Shown here: piece by piece, positions 60,497 through 64,000 of the stretch
Layout of the letters: each line of letters begins with the position of its first letter
Numbering within the stretch: the first letter of the stretch is position 1
Assembly (NCBI GenBank): GCA_033060915.1
Contig: CM065383.1
Location: 13,122,501 to 13,186,500 of the forward strand
From: Euryodendron excelsum
Lineage: Eukaryota; Streptophyta; Magnoliopsida; Ericales; Pentaphylacaceae
Direction: 5' to 3'
Length of the DNA stretch: 64,000 bases
The notes under the pieces: model-generated
What the model saw: only the letters and a program-made list of their open reading frames with translations
Database searches by the model: none
Told to the model about the DNA's origin: nothing
Translations under genes and position numbers: made by a program

Positions 60497-61380
60497 ATGT
60501 GGCACCTCAGGTTGTGTTTCTAATCTGACTCAGAAACCATCAACGTTCATATTTTCATTCACTGAATTTAGTTGGTTAATCAATTTTTGGGATTTCTTTT
60601 TTTTTTTTTTTTTTTGGAATTTACGCTTCATTTGTAGAGTCCCGAAACAAAAAAACTGAAGTAACATACCAAACCTTGCAATTTGATTGCAACATACTTT
60701 GCAAAATTTACACTGATTTGCAATGTTTTGATTCTAATCATGCATTTTTTTTTTTTTTGTATATTATTGACACGGATAGATCATGTATTAGCTCTATAGC
60801 AAATAAGAATGCTTTGCTCAGATTGGAAGCTGGAGCAAATGGAGAAAATATTCCATTGCAGAGAGTAAACTTTGCAAAGAATTATTTCTAAACATAGTAG
60901 AAGGTCCATTGTATTATCTTAAGCCCACAGTACTGGGTTTGAAAACAAAGCATTTAATCACAATGACACTCACTTTTCCAATAGAGGAAAATGCCAGTAT
61001 TTTCAAATGTGATTATTAGCTGTATAAAATGGCTCTAGTTTTGAATTAAAGATGCCAATTTGTAACATTAGCCAATTGACGTCTGCTAACATCCCCAAGG
61101 ACCCAAATTCAGTTGTTTAGTAAGCAATTTAAAAGATCAGGACCAGGCACTTTTTGACCATGGAATGCTCGAGGTTGTTCAATCAGGATGCAAGAATGCT
61201 GAGAATTAAGTGTTCTTAAATTTCACACAAGGAAATGGTTATTATGCAATTGTGACAGGTGAATAATGCAAGGATACATTATCCCTAATATCGTATTTTT
61301 GGAACCAAAGAGAGGGTATAAACCATGAGAAGGTTAACAAATTTCTTTCTGTGATGTACCAATAAGTATACTCTAGATGT

Positions 61381-62776
61381 CTAACCATGACTTCTTGGAT
61401 CAACAACTTGGTGCACTTTCCTTGCTTCGGTGCTTGAATACTGTCCCACGACTCGGGCATGAGGTATCGATGCTTCCCCACGGGCAAGGGCATCCACATT
61501 CTCAAGAAAATACTTTCTCGGAAGTCTGCCCACAACATTTCCCTCCTCGTTCCCCTTTTTGTCCAAGAATGCAAAATGTGGGACACCTGCAACACCGAAC
61601 TCATCAAGCTCTTGTTCCCACCTTGTGTTGTCAACATTCAGCATCACAAAATTTACACGGTCCCTGAATTAGAGAGTGACATCGGAAGGTCAATTTTTCA
61701 AGAGCAATGTGAAATTTTCCAACCACTACCTACATGAGGCTGATAAACTTTTTTTTGTGGGGGGGGGGGGGTTGGGCGTGGAGGTGAGTTGCACATAAAC
61801 ATATTTTATATTTTCAAACGTTCCAATTCTTAAGCTAATAAAACAGAATATGACGAGTATCAGGCGAGAAAATAATTTAAAGAACATTACTTATACAGCT
61901 GCTTTGTATACGTCTGGGGCTAATTCTCGACATACTTCACACCAGTCTGCAAAAAACTCCACAACAGTGGGCTTCCCATTTGAAAGAGCCTAAACAACCA
62001 GCACAAGAATAGTTACAAAGCAATAATCACCCAGATATGATCCGATATGAAGGCAAGGTAAGGACATTCGCTCATCATGCCTTAACAATCTGGGAAGCAG
62101 AAGTGATTTTTTTTTATTTAATAGAGGGCAGTGGTAATTGCTGCTTTCAAAAGCTAAAAAGAAAATAAGGCTGTTTGATGTGTAATAGATCAGTCTAAAA
62201 GAATGAAGTTACAAAGAACTCTGCACTCTGGTCGTGTTGTGCCCTGCCCACCATGAAAATTGCATAAAGAGTGACTCTTTTATTTCTGCTCAAGTATGAC
62301 TCCACAATCCATCCTAGGATTGAGAACGAATTCAAAAACCCTCTCAGTATTTGGTGTAAAAATAACAACCATTTTAATCCTTTGCTTTCCAAAACTAAGT
62401 CCTATTATTTGATGAAGCATAAGATATGTAAGTATATCTAGAATTTTCATCTAGCACCTCAATCATGCTCATCCAATGAGCCTACCACGTATACAAGTAC
62501 AATATACCATTAACCAAGAATAACATAAAATTTAAGCTACAGAGTGAATAACATGCAAACCTCTTCATATGGTAATGCCGTAGCAGACAGGTCCTTTAAG
62601 GAAACACCTAAATCTAATCGTGTCGATAAGAAAAGTCCCACTGCTGCAAGGGTAGAAACCACAGCTATCTGCTTGTTAAAATTTTTGGTTGGATATTCAG
62701 AAAATCCAGCATCAGAGGAACCAGCAGCTTGCCTTGTGTCGTCATTGCCCAAACCAGGCTCTTCTTGCACCTTTTC
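61381..62776 (-). CDS. HCF164: Chloroplast thylakoid thioredoxin-like protein HCF164, exons 2-4 (partial, frameshifted)
   Basis: HCF164 is a membrane-anchored thioredoxin of the thylakoid lumen, needed for cytochrome b6f assembly. Exons on the minus strand: 62776-62561 (acidic linker, then a membrane segment [15 protein letters not shown] and [20 protein letters not shown]); 61989-61891 ([20 protein letters not shown] then RELAPDVYK, with the WCxxC redox site); 61663-61381 ([40 protein letters not shown], ending DPRSHG and TAG). All junctions are GT-AG. In exon 3, TACAAAG runs straight into CAGCTGTATAA. A five-base gap here (a V/I-E codon pair is expected) breaks the frame and gives TAA at the donor. 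The first exon with the transit peptide was not found. Unit C lies at 63.2 kb, where it might be. Confidence 0.85.
61741..61890. other. HCF164 intron 3 segment with poly(G) run
   Basis: Contains TTTTTTTGTG and then a run of about 13 G at 61760-61772. This is the second long G homopolymer of the window. Confidence 0.7.
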
Positions 62777-63242
62777 CTGCACTTAGATGCAAATTCTTAG
62801 GCATAGAACATATAACTGAATCAAGCACTCAGGAAGAGGAACATAACAACCATAACACTAACAAATTTTGGGGAAAGACAATGCACAACTTCAATCCATT
62901 TCTAGGTCAAGGGGCATGCTCAATGCCATAATAACTACTCTAACTTGTAATTTATAAAGGAATCACAGTTATAGGGGGAGAGATTGCAATAGAAAGACCT
63001 CAAACTACTAATCAGACAATTTGGTATTTACAACAGGCGACCCTATTTTATCTTCAGTTCAAAGTTTACAAAATCTCATTTACATACCCTAGACCTGGAG
63101 TTCTATGCAACTCCTGGGATATTTAAGTGCTATACAAAGGTTTAGAAATAACAAAAATTCAATGAATGGAAATAATCCCAGGTAAGCACAGACTTGATTT
63201 TCCTTCTTCCCAACACCTACTACTATACCTTAAGTAGGGATT

Positions 63243-63545
63243 CTTCATGACCTGGTAAAGGGCACTGCTAGGGAAATTGCATCCAAAGCAAGAATAGCCA
63301 TGTAAAAGGCCTGTTCACGGAGTGGATCTCTCATTCAGACATGTTGGTTTTCAGCTCCTCCTATGGAGAGCAACAATTTGTCAGAATGAGAGCACCCATT
63401 CCATGCACAGCCTGGTGCATGGCTTCTTTGCTTTGGATGCAATTCCTCGCAGTGCCCTTTATGAATCAGAGAAGCTTGGCCTGCTCAACAGGGCACTAGC
63501 GGTTATAGAAGCTGCACGAAATTTCATGACTAACTCGATCGTTGA
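63243..63545 (-). ncRNA. Candidate foldback RNA C from subtilase coding sequence
   Basis: The left arm at about 63255-63347 and right arm at about 63371-63461 pair better than in unit B. GGGCACTGC.AGG.AATTGCAT followed by CCAAAGCAA is present in both arms, apart from one or two mismatches and small bulges over about 45 bases. The core matches the subtilase at 37108-37155. A TATAAATA box lies at 63740-63733 on the minus strand. Confidence 0.55.
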
Positions 63546-63732
63546 AGCTTTCCACAATGCAGAGTCAAAGAGAATAGATGCAACAGAGATTAAGGATGCA
63601 GGGTTATAGAACAGACTCAACAGAGACGAAGGGCGCTCTCTAGGAGAAAGGAATGATAGACCCCAAATGCAGGGTATAGAACAGAGTTGAAGATTGCCCT
63701 GTTTTTCATGGAGCAAAAGAAACTTCAACTGA

Positions 63733-63740
63733 TATTTATA
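63733..63740 (-). promoter_or_regulatory. Subtilase-type TATA box of unit C
   Basis: Minus strand AACCTGAGGTGCCCCATTAT, then AAATATCAGTTGAAGTTTCT and TTTGCTCC. It matches the promoters at 36092 and 60496 apart from single changes. Confidence 0.65.
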
Positions 63741-64000
63741 ATGGGGCACCTCAGGTTGTGTTTCTAAACTGACTCAGAAACCACGTACTTTCTTATTTCC
63801 ATTCAGTGAATTTAGTTGGTTAATCAATTTTCCGGAGTTCTTTTTTATTTATTTATTGGAATCTACACTTTATTTGCAGAGTCAAGAAACAAAAAAACTG
63901 AAGAAACATACCAAACCTTGCAATTTGATTAACTGAATGTGGAAGGTTTGCAGTCTGTACATAGTCAGTATCCCACACGTAACACAATTTGCAAAATTGA

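Larger units (their letters stand above)
59400..61240 (-). repeat. Unit B: subtilase-derived inverted-repeat unit
   Basis: Most complete unit. From right to left (minus-strand reading) it has DNA matching the subtilase upstream region (61240-60870), the subtilase promoter (60545-60480), a subtilase coding fragment (60300-60126), then the inverted fragment (60111-60001) and a non-subtilase left flank. About 3.24 kb separates it from unit C, and the shared 0.7 kb is nearly identical. Confidence 0.85.
63193..64000 (-). repeat. Unit C: subtilase-derived inverted-repeat unit (cut by window end)
   Basis: Nearly identical to unit B from TTGATTTTCCTTCTTCCCAA (63195) onward. It includes the hairpin, the ACCCCAAATGCAGGGTATAG segment, the promoter word and the AACATACCAAACCTTGCAAT segment. 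Homology to B starts sharply at about 63193, upstream of the HCF164 exons on the minus strand. Confidence 0.85.

Noticed and set aside
1..64000. tRNA, rRNA, snoRNA genes or a CRISPR array
   Set aside because: I looked for tRNA A/B box pairs and regular short repeats with unique spacers and found none convincing. The tandem repeats here have no spacer structure.

Overview
This is a stretch of plant nuclear DNA, almost certainly from a woody or herbaceous eudicot. It is strongly AT-rich. Its genes have GT-AG introns, and there is one large single-exon subtilase. It contains typical plant transposons: a Helitron with an RPA-like partner gene, Ty1/copia, Tat-type Ty3/gypsy and PIF/Harbinger MITEs. 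One recognisable host gene encodes a chloroplast thioredoxin of the HCF164 type. There are no bacterial operons, CRISPR arrays or rRNA. I recognised no tRNA. The species cannot be named from the sequence alone.

Layout. 1-8.7 kb is AT-rich spacer built of old direct and tandem duplications, with one very long poly(T)/poly(G) tract. 8.7-17.9 kb (minus strand) is a decayed autonomous Helitron: Rep (HUH and YxxxY motifs), a PIF1-like helicase, then an OB-fold/RPA70-like gene. A non-coding LTR-like insertion of about 1.4 kb splits the Rep domain beside its HUH motif. 19.5-21.4 kb holds two diverged copies of what looks like the Helitron 5' leader. 21.6-23.6 kb is three tandem copies of a roughly 0.6 kb block, each ending in a GC-rich hairpin. 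24.0-28.5 kb is a complete-ended but dead copia element (two LTRs, TSD TTATT, most of RT deleted).

28.5-36 kb is spacer with a dispersed repeat family (R1, R2, R3). 36.06-38.63 kb is a subtilase (SBT) with a tandemly duplicated TATA promoter and two in-frame stop codons. 42.07-42.59 kb is a small two-exon gene for a secreted peptide with ten cysteines in its C-terminal region. 42.9-48.0 kb is a Tat-type Ty3/gypsy element on the minus strand with its 5' LTR and PBS but no integrase or 3' LTR. 48-56.6 kb is spacer with two PIF/Harbinger-like elements, one exon resembling a DUF547/MIP1 leucine zipper, and R3.

The most interesting part is 56.6-64 kb. The unit occurs three times (A, B, C). Read on the minus strand, each has the SBT promoter with its TATA box, then a piece of SBT coding sequence, then the same piece inverted. 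Such a transcript would fold into a long imperfect hairpin matching the subtilase catalytic-His region. This is the structure expected of a young MIRNA or hairpin-siRNA locus born by inverted duplication of a target gene, and the likely parent family lies only about 20 kb away. Units B and C bracket three exons of the HCF164-like gene. That gene has an apparent 5-nt deletion in its thioredoxin exon, and its transit-peptide exon was not found in the window.

All calls are by reading. No alignment, folding or expression data were available.
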